Both the position numbers and the translations under genes were made by a program. Positions 1 through 11,434 of a stretch of 64,000 bases of DNA are shown piece after piece. The stretch spans positions 62,001 to 126,000 of the forward strand of contig OY759269.1 of NCBI GenBank assembly GCA_963662155.1, in the 5' to 3' direction. How positions within the stretch are numbered: the first letter of the stretch is position 1; each line of letters opens with the position of its first letter. The notes below the pieces were generated by a model. It saw only the letters and a program-made list of their open reading frames with translations, ran no database searches and had not been told where the DNA came from. Source of the stretch: Lamellibrachia columna (Eukaryota; Annelida; Polychaeta; Sabellida; Siboglinidae).

Positions 1-860
1 GCATCATCGAACCTATCATGTATTGTGCATCACATAGCACAGGTTGACACTGTTGATTGGGACGAGTGTGAAAGTGTGCCTCAATATCACAGTCACTTTA
101 AAATGTGTTAAAACACAGCATAATTCCATTTTAGGATTTGATATAGGGGTCTATGACCAAATAATCAGTGACATCATTAAAAAAGTTAGAACTGGAATAT
201 TTTGCTGATCAAGGTTGACTTTTTCTAGTGGAGTGCTACTGGACCATGTTCTTAATATCTATTAATGGTTATTTTAAGTTTGGAATTAAATTGTTCACAT
301 TTTCCTTCACTGTCCCAAGTCTCCGATTTTGTGGCCCAGCTGTCCTCAGCTATGGCCCAAGTCTCCCTGGATATGGCCCAACTCTCACCACTCCCAGGGA
401 GAGTTGGGCCGGGATGACACCTTTCAACAATCATCTCCTCTTTCTACGTGTGCCTGAATATTGAATCAGCTGACACAGATTGTATATTATGGTCTGTACA
501 TATCACAATCACAGGAAATGGTACTCTGCCATGAATAGAGAGAGCACAATGTGTCAAAATGTAAAAAGTGGCCCAACTCTCCCAAGCCTCCCCTACACAC
601 TGCCAAAAATAATTTTCTTATACAAGAAAATATTTCGTGAAACAAGAAGTTTCTTGAATTAAGAAAAAGTGTAAAAAAAATTTCTTCGCAAGTTCCAGAT
701 ATGTGATTGAATAAGGACATTTTCTAGAATGAAGATATTTCTTTCTTAAGAAAGATTTTAGATAAATATTCTTAATGCTATAATTTTTTTCTTGAATTAA
801 GAAAAAATTGACATTTGAAATAAATATTCTAGATGAAGAAGTTTATCTTGAGTTAAAGCT
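1..860. other. Gene-free stretch
   Basis: No convincing coding sequence. Between 310 and 410 there are several short copies of a TGGCCCAA/TCTCCC motif. From about 600 to 860 the sequence is AT-rich with repeated AAGAAA/TTTCTT words in both orientations, resembling the larger array at 5490-5965. Confidence 0.6.
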
Positions 861-1320
861 GCTTCCTCAAATGGTTCAACCCATCGTGAATCCATTTCAT
901 TTATGTCCAGATGTGTAGTGTGTGACTAGTTTAAGTAACGTGAGCAGTTTAATAATAAAAAATGCTAATTTTTAAAAAAATCATCGAAAGAATTTACTTC
1001 AGTCGTTAGATCTGGTAAGGATCAAAACAGTGGATATCATGGGCGTGACTTCAATCCTCTCGTCGATCACACAACAAAGTTACAAAGTTTCACCAAGGGT
1101 GAAAATCATGATTTTTCAGCATTTCGATATTCACTTCACTTAATGTTTCAACAATCAATCAAGTAATTTAATAGTTTGTCTGATTATTTCGCAAAAACTA
1201 CATACAAAAGTTGCACAAATGAGCTAGAATGTTGCAGTGGATACTAGGTAGGTTTGGTTTTTCGTAAAATTTATTTGAAATGAGACTAGCAAAAAAATCG
1301 AATTGAGGATGCACCTTTAA
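861..1320 (+). repeat. Dispersed repeat, tandem copy 1
   Basis: This block and the next one at 1324-1820 align along their length. Both begin GCTTCCTCAA and run through GTTAGATCTGGTAAGGATC-type and CATACAAAAGTT blocks to GTGGATACTAGGTAGG and TTGAAATGAGACTAGCAAA. A third, partial copy lies in reverse orientation at 13488-13765, so this is an interspersed family and not a local duplication only. No ORF is kept; a non-autonomous element is likely but unclassified. Confidence 0.8.
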
Positions 1321-1323
1321 AAC

Positions 1324-1820
1324 TGCTTCCTCAACTGATTTAGCCTGTCACAAATCCGGTTCATTTGTGTCCAAATATGTAGTGTGTGAATAGTTTATGT
1401 AACATCCATAGTCGATTTAATAAAAAAATGCATATTTTTGTTCAAATCATCAAAACAATTGACTTTAGTCGCTAGATCTGGTAAGGATCAAACAAGTGGA
1501 TATCCAAAATGGTAAACACTGTGTGGGTCAATGCTGATCATGGGCATAACCTCCATCTTCTTGCCGATCACATGACACAGTTACACAATTTCACTAAGGA
1601 AGAAAATCGTGATATTTCAGCATTTTGATTTTCACTTCAGTTAATGCTTGAACAAGCATTAACTAATTTAGCAGTTTGTCTGATGATTTCACAAAAACTA
1701 CATACAAAAGTTTCACAAACGAGCTAGCATGTTGCAGTGGATACTAGGTAGGTTTGGTTTTAAAAATTTTTTTATTTGAAATGAGACTAGCAAAACAATC
1801 GAATTGATTAAGCACCTTTA
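1324..1820 (+). repeat. Dispersed repeat, tandem copy 2
   Basis: Second copy of the unit at 861-1320, in the same orientation and diverged by scattered substitutions and small indels. It contains an extra block near 1501-1545 that is absent from copy 1. It ends at the shared TTGAAATGAGACTAGCAAA block followed by an AATCGAATTGA-like segment. Confidence 0.8.
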
Positions 1821-4800
1821 AAAAAACAATTCTTACTGAAGAAATAAATGTTAAATAAATATTCTTTAAACAATTTGTTTTGCAATTTGTGCACATCAAT
1901 ATTTTCTTTCCACCCACAAATTTGTAATTTTATGCATATTGGTAAAGGAAACAATCTTGGCAAAGTAATAAGATGAAATGTGGCACATAATGCTATGTCA
2001 ACAGCAGAGGTGTATTAGTTTGACGTATACAGATTGGGTGAAAGTAATTCACCATAGAGGGGCTGCACTATTGCTAGCATGTTGTTCTGTGTTAATTTGT
2101 TGACTCGAACTTCATTAATTTTCATTTACTGATGAATAATGTCTGACTTGTCAACTGAGTGACAAGAAGGCCCTACACAGCTTTAAAACTGCCAGTGAAT
2201 ATAATTCACCATAAAACAGGCTTGTTATCACATGCATGTCAATGCAAAGGCCATTTTCCAGGATCACATTCACATTCAAATACAAATGTTTATGCATTAT
2301 ATATGCATCATAATTATATTAGCAAAGCTACATGTTCTAATATAAGCATCATTCAATGTAATACAACTATATACACCATGGTCTTACTTTTAAAGTGGAT
2401 TTACAGGTCAGACAATGATTCTAAAATGTGCTGAGGATTCTGCTAACTACAGGGCACTTTTTCAAAGTCTGACAAAGAGCATGTTTTGCAACTGTATTTA
2501 CAATTCATACAATGTGAATGTTAATTTTATTAATGATGAATTTATTAATGAATTTATGGGCATTTGAAATATAAAATGTTTGGGGGTTGCATTCACATAC
2601 ATGCTCTCTGTTGAGTCTGGATTAAATTTTTTAGCTATTGCACGAATAGAACAATTTTAATATAAAAGTTTGTGGTATGCAATCAAATGCACTGAAAATG
2701 TAACGACTGCATATGAATGTGCATGGCTACTGCATGCCATCCAAAATGTGCATTCAAATGCATTTGCATTTGTTAACAAGTCCGCTACCAAATAATATTT
2801 AAATGTAATATTACTGATTATCATTTCACTCAAATATTTTTTATATATTATCAGATCACGTGCGATATGAGTGAAATTTCCAACATAAGTTTTCGCTATT
2901 GACTCTTGGAGTAAAAAATATGTTGGTTCTATTGCATTAATTATTTCTGATGGACAGGTGCTTATAAACTACTAGAGCTAGGATACGATGTAAAATATCT
3001 CATCCAAGCATAATTTACAGTAATCAAGAACACATGAAATAAAAATTTATTAATCGGGTATTCAGCATAAGTGTAATCTTTGTTCAGCACACTTTGATTT
3101 TAAAAGTACTGTCAGTGTGTGTGCTCTGTAAATGTATGCCTGACATGAGATTTAGATTTAGGTCAGTCTCCTATGACATAACACTTGTGACACACATGCA
3201 GTGAGACCACACTCACAGTGCCCCAGTGGTCTCATTAAGGGTCTGCTAATGAGGGTTATGTGAGGGTCACCAGTTAGTTTCCACATCTGGATAATCTAGT
3301 ACCAGGGTGGTAGTAGAAGCTGTGCTGCTTATACAACTAGTAGGAAATACATGATAAAGAAGACTTCTGGATGATTTGATTTGTATCCTGTTCATTCCAT
3401 GAGACAAAAGGTAAGAATGTTGTCCAGGCATATTCTTTTATAGCAATTTGACATGTGGCCCAGCCATGCAATAAACACAGTGAATATATTTTGTGTGCAG
3501 CAGCCGGGCTGTTTGAAAAATGGCAGTTTGCATTTGTTATTATATTCAGTACTTTCAACTTGTCAACTTGATCATGAGTAGAAATGAAAATACCCATTAA
3601 CATGTCATAATTCTGACTGTTTTAACTTTCATGACAGCTAATGTGTAATAAAATAAATCTATGGATGAAATCCTTGGCTTTCACATACTAGGAAGTTCAC
3701 TAATTGTATCTACTGGCAATGTATTGTTCCTTCTTTGATGTGTGCAGAATGACATGGACATCTAAATCGTGCCATTGCTACTATGTCTTTGAAATTGTAC
3801 ACAATTCAAATGCTTTTAAAATTTCAACTAATTGTTACTACGGCAATTTAGTTTTGCATTTGTTTGAACTTTACTGTGCCAGTAGTCCCCTCTTATAAGG
3901 TCACCCGTTCTGTAGAGGTAAAATGGCTGTAATGTGTGTGTTTGTACTTTACTGTGCCAGTAGTCCCCTCTTATAAGGTCACCCATTCTGTAGAGGTACA
4001 AGGGATGTAATGTGGGTGTTTGTGTGCGTTTGGTGTTTAAATCCGTGACCTTGCATTTTACAATATATTGTCGTGAAATGACAAAAGTGAGCAAGTGACT
4101 ATGGTTTTTTAAATATCGTACAAAACATATTTTGGTTTGCTCTCTTGTGCATATTACAGCAGAGTAATTGTACACCATTCTTTGGACTATTTGAGTAAGT
4201 GTATTTATAAAAATTATTAGTACTTTTTTGTGACATGGTTATTTGTTGACTTTGTGTCACTTGCTCCATTTTGTCATTTTATAAAATAAGTTATTGACAC
4301 AGAAAAATGTTGTCATAGAGCAGCAAGTGCAATCAAATCACCCTTGAATAACTCCCCTTAAGAAACAATGAGGCAGGTCTTATTACAGAATTATGTGACC
4401 AGTTGTCATAATCAATTAACATTTTAAGAATTAAGTAATGCTTTGATTTTTTTATTTGGCAATGCTCTAAGTTCGAGCATGCGACCTTTTCCAGTTTTTG
4501 TGTCAATAAGCTTGTTGTGCAGTAATTTGTAATAGTTTCATAAATTTATCACTCGCTAATTTGGGAGAAAAGATAATTAAACAGAACACTGATATTTCAG
4601 CTGCAGTATTTAAAGGATTGTGCACAGTGCAAATACGGTGATCATAAGACTTGTCCAACATTGTCATTCTGAAAGTTGAAATTCGTAAAATATCGAATTT
4701 AAGACTGAATTTTTCTGAAGATATAGTAACTACATTCCTATTGAACTAAGTAGTCGTTACAAGTATCCCTGACAGTATACAGTAGCACTTTGTAGCTTGT

Positions 4801-5489
4801 CCTATAAAATAACAATTTGAAATACAGACTGCTAAAATCACTCTCAGAAATAAAAATACAATAAAAAAATTGAAGTTTGCACACTCTGTACATACATTAT
4901 CCTTCTCATTATCATTCTTTAATTTTGTGATGCACATCTGTACGAATATATCTAGACATTTAGCAAATTTAAGCTCTGTAGTTAGAGGCACCTGAAAGTA
5001 TAACAAGTGCGTTTACCCCTTAGCTTAGTTTTTCTGCAAAGCTGCTCAGATATAACCACTTGCTAATTGGTTCAAATGTTAGGACATTCTGAGACATCAC
5101 CTTTTTAATTTCCTGAAAATTGGTTGATTTAACAAGGAATGACCTTACTGTGTATGAGAGCTGCAGACTGATTGCACGGCTGTCGCAATAACATGTGATG
5201 CTATTGGTCACACACTTGCTCCCTTTTCTCATAATAAAACACTATTCCATTGTCACTTGATCCTTTATGCTGTGTCATCTGTAGAAAATCTGCCATCTAA
5301 AAGGTTTTATTATGTTAAAATATGGCTTTTGGTCCCATCATTGTGATAGTTCCAACATTGTGATGGCAGAAATATCACTTGCTCCCTTTTGTCATTTCAT
5401 GGTAGTATGTTCCTTGATAATTGATCGAATTTTTGCATCGCATTTTGCGGTAAGAAAATTGTCTTATTTTCAGAAATGATTGCTGACAT
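1821..5489. other. Gene-free stretch
   Basis: Only short non-conserved ORFs are present. The one structured feature is a 78 bp tandem duplication at 3868-4022. I see no splice-supported exon, RNA gene or recognisable mobile element. Confidence 0.55.
3868..4022 (+). repeat. 78 bp tandem duplication
   Basis: Two head-to-tail copies start at 3868 and 3946. Both carry ACTTTACTGTGCCAGTAGTC and a TCTGTAGAGGTA block, and differ by a few bases. They are the only repeated structure in this 3.6 kb interval. Confidence 0.8.
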
Positions 5490-5965
5490 GCAGTGATCAG
5501 TAGGCTTTCTTTTTATAAGAAAAATATATAAATGAGGAAATGTTTCTTATTCCAAGAAAAAGTCTTTCAGAAGGTTTTTCTTATTTTCCAAAAAATATTC
5601 TTACTAACGTGAAACATCCAAAATGACTACAAGAAAAATATTCTTATTAAATTTAAGAAAACATTTCTTGATTTACAAATTTTCTTGTGTGGCTCCCTAG
5701 AAAATAATTTAAGAAAAATGTTCTTGCTTTTTTTTCTTGATTTAAGAAAATGTTTTTCTTATTTTATAAAAAAATTTTCTTAAATAAGAACAATTTTCTT
5801 GGACAAATAAGAAAAGAATTCTATAGCCTTTTCTTGATTTTAGAAACTATTTTCTTAAGCCAAGAAAATTTTATCTTATGTAACATTTCTTAAATCACGA
5901 AAATAATTTTCTTACGTGGCTCCCTAGAAAAAAATTCTTGTTTTAAGTTTTTTTTTATTAAAACA
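5490..5965. repeat. AT-rich palindromic TTCTT/AAGAA array
   Basis: Degenerate short units are built on CAAGAAAATTTTCTTG-like self-complementary words, mixed with TTTCTTATTTTA and GAAAATAATTTTCTTACGTGGCTCC. The phrase TGGCTCCCTAGAAAA occurs twice, near 5692 and 5921. The array ends directly at the truncated LINE beginning near 5983. Similar words occur at 600-860. Confidence 0.65.
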
Positions 5966-5982
5966 AGAAAATTATTTTTAGC

Positions 5983-6900
5983 AGTGCAGATAAACAAAGT
6001 TTACAGGATGATCTAAATAAATTAGTTAAATGGTCAAAAAATGGCCATTGTTATTCAATTTTGGGAAGTGTAAATGCATACACATAGGACATGGAAACAT
6101 GGATGAAGAATATAAAATGGGGGATAATGTACTAGGTAGAACCACACAAGAAAAGGACTTAGGAGTAACATTTAGTGCTGACGTGAAAGTTTCAGAGCAA
6201 TGTCGGATTGCTTCTTCGACAGGAAATCAAATTCTAGGGCTAATTAGGAGAACTATCACGTATAAGGAAAAATAGCTAATTGTACCCCTGTACAAATCAA
6301 TAATTAGACCACATTTGGAATATTGTATTCGAGCATGGAAGCCGAATCGTAAAAAGGACACAGACAAGCTAGAAAGAACACAACGAAGAGCAACTAAAAT
6401 GAATCCAGAATTGAGAGACCTTAGTTACTAAAGTCGCTTATTACAATGTGGTTTGACAACACTAGAAACCAGGAGACTAAGAGGAGACGAAATAGAAATG
6501 TTTAAAATAGTGAATGGTTATGAGCATGTTGACAGGAATACATGTATGTTCTTCAAACTTAAAGAAGGCAGTAGAACCAGAGGACACAAAGCAGCATTAG
6601 TTAAGGAGCAGTGTAGGTTGGACATGAGAAAGTACTCTTTCTCACAAAGGGTGATAAATGAATGGAACAAACTGCCAAATGATTGTGTTAATGCTAGTAG
6701 TGTGAATATGTTTAAAAATAGAATTGACAGATATTTGATAAGGGTGGGCTACACATAGATGAGAAAATTGTTGGACTCTCAATAAGCCAATGGCTTCCTT
6801 GTCCACTTGCCATCTGGAACTTGTTGTTTGGGATGGCAATCTTGTTCAATCTTGTTAAAAACTTAATATATTGGGAGAATAAAGCCCTTATTGTTAAGTT
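5983..6900 (+). mobile_element. CR1-like LINE, 3' end only (degenerate)
   Basis: The translation matches the C-terminal half of a Jockey/CR1-type ORF2. It has a thumb-like block with CKCIHIGHGNM and LGVTFSADVKVSEQC, then RRLRGDEIEMFKIVNGYE, EGSRTRGHKAALVKEQCRL and a terminal NRIDRYLIR. The reading frame is broken near 6030 (frameshift), at a TAG after ITYKEK, and at a TAA after RDLSY. The RT palm is absent, so the copy is 5'-truncated and dead. Closely related copies lie at 8622-9240 (+) and 14660-15890 (-). The 3' untranslated tail continues to about 6900. Confidence 0.85.
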
Positions 6901-7091
6901 GAAATGTTCTGATATTAATTATCAGTGAAGAAAGGATGAAATAATCCTTGTAATGAATCTAGTTGTATAATTTGTTCGGTAAGTTCACTAGACTACAACA
7001 ACTGTCATGTTAGATCAATGCCAACATGTTATTTGATTCAGGTCCACTCAAAGTAGCAGTAGGATCTTCCAGCATAAAACAAACTGGTTAC

Positions 7092-7192
7092 CTTCAGAAT
7101 GTTGTTTGTCTTCTCAATCTTGAGGTACAGCTTCGTGTGGTCAACACTCAATATGTTGGCTTCTTTCAGAAGATTCACATTGTCTTCTTTTA
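7092..7192 (-). pseudogene. Exon, secreted Cys-rich M23-type gene (copy 1)
   Basis: Minus-strand exon of 101 bp bounded by TTTTCAG and GTAACC. It encodes about 33 residues containing KEDNVNLLKEANILSVDHT and LYLKIEKTNNILK. It starts in phase 1, exactly what the exon at 7509-7718 provides, and the junction codon becomes ATA. The coding is intact here and in its twin at 9447-9547. The length and beta-strand-like alternation suit an extracellular module. I know no function for this segment. Confidence 0.6.
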
Positions 7193-7508
7193 CTGAAAAT
7201 TAACAAAATACTTATGTGTATGTTGCCGACACATATCTAATAAGATTTAAGCAAATTTCCATCCAAAGGGCAGATGGATAAGGAATCACTAAACAGTTTT
7301 ATCAATGTGTGGACAGTCTTGACAGATATCTGTCAAATTTGCTTTACAAATATTATTGATACTGTTGGCACTTCCACAATCAGAAGATCATTTGTTTAAA
7401 TCATTTATTGTCATCTATGATATCCAAAGGGATCAGTGAGATATTAACAAGTATTTACTGGAGTGAAATGACTACTAATTTAATTAAGTTTGCTATAAAA
7501 TCACTCAC

Positions 7509-7718
7509 TGAAATCCTCTTCAAACACCTTGAAGCTGGCCGTCCACTCGTTGATGCCAATGGTCAGTTCCAGGTTACAGGTGTTATATCTGACGTAGGCA
7601 GACAATGTGTGTTGGTAGATGAACAACTTAAGGTCAACACAACAACTGATGCTGGTGCAAGTCTTGTCAATGCAACACAGGATGTTCTTGCCAACTCGAC
7701 TCCCAATGTAAAAACATT
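7509..7718 (-). pseudogene. Cys-rich exon, secreted M23-type gene (copy 1)
   Basis: Minus-strand exon of 210 bp between a TTGACAG acceptor and a GTGAGT donor. It encodes about 70 residues with a paired-cysteine pattern: ECFYIGSRVG, NILCCIDKTCTSISCCVDLK and YNTCNLELTIGINEW. Eight cysteines suggest a disulphide-rich extracellular fold. The frame is open across the whole exon here, whereas the duplicate at 9858-10067 has a stop. The downstream splice phase fits the exon at 7092-7192. I assign it to the same gene as the M23-like exon at 11435-11605 by strand, order and style; that link is inference. Confidence 0.6.
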
Positions 7719-7982
7719 CTGTCAATGTTAAGTACATGTTACTGCCTTGTAAGACTTTCTAAAGAACTCAATTGATGTATGAACCCCTATACTAAACACT
7801 TCAGTTAGGCTCTGATAACACAAGGTAACATCAATTTAATGTGTTGAACATAACTGTGTTATATTACATTGATGGGAGCAATAATAAAAACATATTAAAC
7901 TACATGAAAGTAACAATAGTGACAAATACTCCATCATATGTGACCTGTATGAGATATAGCAATACCATTCTACCTACGTGGG

Positions 7983-8193
7983 TCAGACTTGAGATAACAT
8001 TGAATGAGGGATTGATGGGCCCCCGGACTCTCTTCTCCATCCACAGTTTATTTCTCCTTTTTTCTGTCTTCCTGATACCACTCCACACAGCCTGTCGCCA
8101 GTTGATGCAGTCTGCTGCAGCAGATTCCCAGGACTCAATGCTGATCTGAACAGATTCAATATTTCGTTTGCAAGCATTTCTGAACTGCAGCAT
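7983..8193 (-). mobile_element. LINE ORF2 C-terminal fragment (copy 1)
   Basis: Minus-strand reading gives QFRNACKRNIESVQISIESW, then AAADCINWRQAVWSG and KTEKRRNKLWMEKR. This CKR(D/N)-x-W-E-x-A-D-x-x-x-WR-x-V pattern is the extreme C-terminus of many invertebrate non-LTR retrotransposon ORF2 proteins. The end of the LINE at 38409-39605 shows the same arrangement with KRNLKLRDI and KWSAAVKK. It sits between host exons, so it is a short LINE remnant in an intron. A donor-like GTAGGT follows but need not be functional. Confidence 0.6.
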
Positions 8194-8448
8194 CTATGCC
8201 ACTCCTCCCAATAAGAATGGTCCGAACACTCCTGGTCAGATCATGTATACATATCAAAATGCTAAAGAAGACTTCATGTGGAAACATTATACATAATGAA
8301 AACAGCTATGCTGGTCATAAATTAGCTGTCTGCACCAGAAATCAATATTTCATGAAATTATTAATAAGAATACTTTCCTGAAGTACAAGGCCAGCACAGT
8401 AATATTATATAAATAATAAGCCACCACTGAAAATAAACATTGTCCAAC

Positions 8449-8596
8449 CTCAATTACTTCCACAGTTTCAAGATGCTTGTCTTGACCTTTGACAAGCCGA
8501 CCTTATGAGCAATTTGTTCAGCCTGATGGAGTTAATTTTGAAGTTGAAAACATCTTTCAACTTTGAGAGATCAGAAAGGCCTAAACTCTTGGCAGT
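8449..8596 (-). pseudogene. Helical exon remnant, M23-type gene (copy 1)
   Basis: After a TTTTTAG acceptor the minus strand reads TAKSLGLSDLSKLKDVFNFK, and in a shifted frame LHQAEQIAHKVDLSKVKTSI followed by LKLWK. A frame change lies near the AACTCCATCAGG block; it is shared with copy 2, so it predates the duplication or marks an internal acceptor. In this copy the lysine codon after LWK is replaced by TAA. Lys/Leu-rich content suggests a helix. Confidence 0.45.
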
Positions 8597-8621
8597 CTAA
8601 AAATAAAAAAATATAAACGAT

Positions 8622-9240
8622 CACGTATAAGGAGAAACAGCTAATTGTACCCCTGTACAAAGCAATAGTTAGAACACATTTGGAATATTGTATTCAAGCA
8701 TGGAGGCCGTATCGTAAAAGGATACAGACAAGCTAGAAAGAATACAACGAAGAGCAACTAAAATGTTTCTAGGATTGAGAGACCTTAGTTATGAAAGCCG
8801 TTTATTCAAATGTGGTTTGACAACACTACAGACCAGAAGACTAAGAGAAGACCAAATAAAAGTGTTTAAAATAGTGAATGGTTATGAGGATGTTGATAGG
8901 ATTATGTTCTTCAAACTTAAAGAAGGCAGTAGAACCAGAGGACACAAAGTAGCATTAGATAAGGAGCAGTGTAGGTTGGACATGAGAAAGTACTATTTCT
9001 GGTAATAAACGAATGGAACAAACTGCCAAATGATTGTGTTAATGCTAGTAGTGTATGTTTAAAAATAGAGTTGACAGATATCTGATAAGGGCAGGCTACA
9101 CATAGATAAGAACATTGTTGGACTCTCAATAAGCCAATGGCTTCCTTGTCCACTTGCCATCTGGAACTTGTTTGGGATGGCAATCTTGTTAAATCTTGTG
9201 AAACACTTAATATATTGGGCGAATGAAGCCTTTATTGTTA
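8622..9240 (+). mobile_element. CR1-like LINE 3' tail inside duplicate copy 2
   Basis: Reads RDLSYESRLFKCGLTTLQT, RRLREDQIKVFKIVNGYE and EGSRTRGHKVALDKEQCRL in + frame. The frame is then lost after MRKYYF by a small deletion. It is the duplicated counterpart of 6258-6900 and lacks all catalytic parts. Confidence 0.85.
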
Positions 9241-9446
9241 AGTTGAAATGTTATGATATTAATTGTTAGTAAAGTAAGGATGAAATAATCCTTGTAATGA
9301 ATCTAGTTGTATAACTTGTTCGGTAAGTTCACTGGAGCTGAATAAGACTACAACAACTGTCATGTTAGATCAATGCCAATATGTTATTTGATTGAGGTCC
9401 ACTCAAAGTAGCAGTAGGATCTTCCAGCATAAAACAAACTGGTTAC

Positions 9447-9547
9447 CTTCAGAATGTTGTTTGTCTTCTCAATCTTGAGGTACAGCTTCGTGTGGTCAAC
9501 ACTCAATATGTTGGCTTCTTTCAGAAGATTCACATTGTCTTCTTTTA
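9447..9547 (-). pseudogene. Exon, secreted Cys-rich M23-type gene (copy 2)
   Basis: Duplicate of 7092-7192 with the same 101 bp length, TTTTCAG acceptor and GTAACC donor. It encodes the same 33-residue segment without any stop. Perfect retention in both copies contrasts with damage in neighbouring exons. Confidence 0.6.
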
Positions 9548-9857
9548 CTGAAAATTAACAAAATACTTATGTGTATGTTGCTGACACATATCTAATAAGA
9601 TTTAAGCAAATTTCCATCCAAAGGGCAGATGGATAAGGAATCACTAAACAGTTTTATCAATGTGTGGACAGTCTTGACAGATATCTGTCAAATTTGTTTC
9701 TAAAAATATTATTGATACTGTTGGAACTTCCACAATCAGATCATTTGTTTAATTAATTTATTGTCATCTATGATATCCAAAGGGATCATTGAGATATTAA
9801 CAAGTGTCTACTGGAGTGAAATGATTAATAAATTAAGTTTGCTGTAAAATCACTCAC

Positions 9858-10067
9858 TGAAGTCCTGTTCAAACATGTTGAAGCTGGCCGTCCACTCGTT
9901 GAGGCCAATGATCAGTTCCAGGTTACAGGTGTTATATCTGACTTAGGCGGTCAACGTGTGTTGGTAGATGAACAACTTAAGGTCAACACAACAACTGATG
10001 CTGGTGCAAGTCTGGTCAAAGCGACACAGGATGTTCTTGCCAATTCGACTCCCAATGTAAAAACATT
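9858..10067 (-). pseudogene. Cys-rich exon with nonsense codon (copy 2)
   Basis: Duplicate of 7509-7718 with the same splice sites and length. Relative to copy 1 the CCIDK segment reads CRFDQ, losing one cysteine, and the tyrosine codon in the SAYVRYN stretch has become TAA. The remaining pattern (TCTSISCCVDL, YNTCNLEL, NEWTASF) is preserved. The exon cannot be translated through, so any transcript using it would be truncated. Confidence 0.6.
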
Positions 10068-10238
10068 CTGTCAATGTTAAGTACATGTTACTGCCTTGTA
10101 AGACTTTCTAAAGAACTGAACTGATGTATGAACCCCTATACTAAACACTTCAGTTAAGCTCTGATAACAAAAGGTAACATCAGTATAATGTGTTCAACAT
10201 AACTGTGTTGGGAGCAATAATAAAAATATATTAAACTA

Positions 10239-10326
10239 CATGAAAGTAACAATAGTGACAAATATTCCATCATATGTGACCTGTATGAGATATGATGGAA
10301 TATTTGTCACTATTGTTACTTTCATG
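10239..10326. repeat. Perfect 37 bp inverted repeat (foldback)
   Basis: Left arm 10239-10275 (CATGAAAGTAACAATAGTGA...) is exactly reverse-complementary to right arm 10290-10326 (...TTGTTACTTTCATG), with a 14 base spacer. The corresponding place in copy 1, near 7902-7960, has only the left arm. The right arm was therefore added after the duplication. Confidence 0.95.
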
Positions 10327-10359
10327 TATGAGATATGGCAATACCATTCTACTTACGTG

Positions 10360-10572
10360 GGTCAGACTTGAGATAACAATCAATGAGGGATTGATGGGCC
10401 CCCGGACTCTCTTCTCCATCCACAGTTTAGTTCTCTTTTCTTCTGTCTTCCTGATACCTCTCCACACAGCCTGTCGCCAGTTGTTGCAGTCTGCTGTAGC
10501 AGATTCCCAGGACTCAATGCTGATCTGAACAGATTCAATATTTCGTTTGCAAGCATTTCTGAACTGGAGCAT
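10360..10572 (-). mobile_element. LINE ORF2 C-terminal fragment (copy 2)
   Basis: Duplicate of 7983-8193. It reads NACKRNIESVQISIESWES, CNNWRQAVWRG and KTEEKRTKLWMEKR on the minus strand, with the same LINE C-terminal signature. Followed by GTAAGT, it sits between host-gene segments. Confidence 0.6.
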
Positions 10573-10818
10573 CTATGCCACTCCTCCCAATAAGAATGGT
10601 CCGAACACTCCTGGTCAGATCATGTATATCAAAATGCTAGACTTCATGTGGAAACATTAGACATAATGACAGCAGCTATGCTGGTCATAAATTAGCTGTT
10701 TGCACCAGAAATCAATATTTCATGAAATTATTCATAAGAATACTTTCCTGAAGTACTAAGCCAGCACATTAATATTATATAAATAATAAGCCACCACTGA
10801 AAATAAACATTGCCCAAC

Positions 10819-10966
10819 CTCAATTTCTTCCACAGTTTCAAGATGCTTGTCTTGACCTTTGACAAGTCGACCTTATGAGCAATTTGTTCAGCCTGATGGA
10901 GTTAATTTTGAAGTTGAAAACATCTTTCAACTTTGAGAGATCAGAAAGGCCTAAACTCTTGGCAGT
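10819..10966 (-). pseudogene. Helical exon remnant, M23-type gene (copy 2)
   Basis: Duplicate of 8449-8596. It carries the same acceptor, the same TAKSLGLSDLSKLKD start and the same frame change. Here the tail reads LKLWKKLR without the stop seen in copy 1. The two copies have thus been damaged in different exons. Confidence 0.45.
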
Positions 10967-11434
10967 CTAAAAATTAAAATTATAAATACAAGTTATATGA
11001 ATCGTTTCTGGTTGCATCAACATATCTTAGTCAATGGTAAGTACAAGGAGTATTTTGAGTTTATTGGCTGCTACTATTAATACATATTCTGACCAATTAA
11101 TCAGCATGAAGTTTCAATGCTAAAAACATTTGTTTTTAACATTGTATAATGGAGGACTACGAAGTTGTTTGATAAATGGTAGAACTAAAGGATAGCATTA
11201 CTCATAACAACCATGAGAAATAGAGACTGTACATATTAGAGTATCAGGATATCATCCCCACTGCATGTAAAGGTGAATATCTAAACAACCAGTATTGCTG
11301 TTTGAATGACATTTTCTCCTGATTAGCGGAATAATTTGCTTGGCAAACACTAACCACATAATTGAGTTTATATCTTTCAGATATGAATCTGATTATGTAA
11401 GATATATTGTCTGAACTGACTCTCCAGACAATAC

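Larger units (their letters stand above)
6258..8616. repeat. 2.36 kb tandem segmental duplication, copy 1
   Basis: Positions 6258-8616 align end to end with 8622-10985. Each copy carries, left to right, a LINE 3' tail (+), then three minus-strand exon-like segments of a host gene and a fragment of a second LINE C-terminus (-). The junction lies in an A-rich stretch at about 8605-8621. The copies differ by scattered substitutions, small indels and one foldback insertion, so the event is not recent. Confidence 0.9.
8622..10985. repeat. 2.36 kb tandem segmental duplication, copy 2
   Basis: Second copy of 6258-8616 in direct orientation. It begins inside the LINE 3' region (CACGTATAAGGAGAAACAGC) and ends at CTCTTGGCAGTCTAAAAATT. 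It carries its own stop in the Cys-rich exon and an 88 bp foldback at 10239-10326 that copy 1 lacks. Confidence 0.9.
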
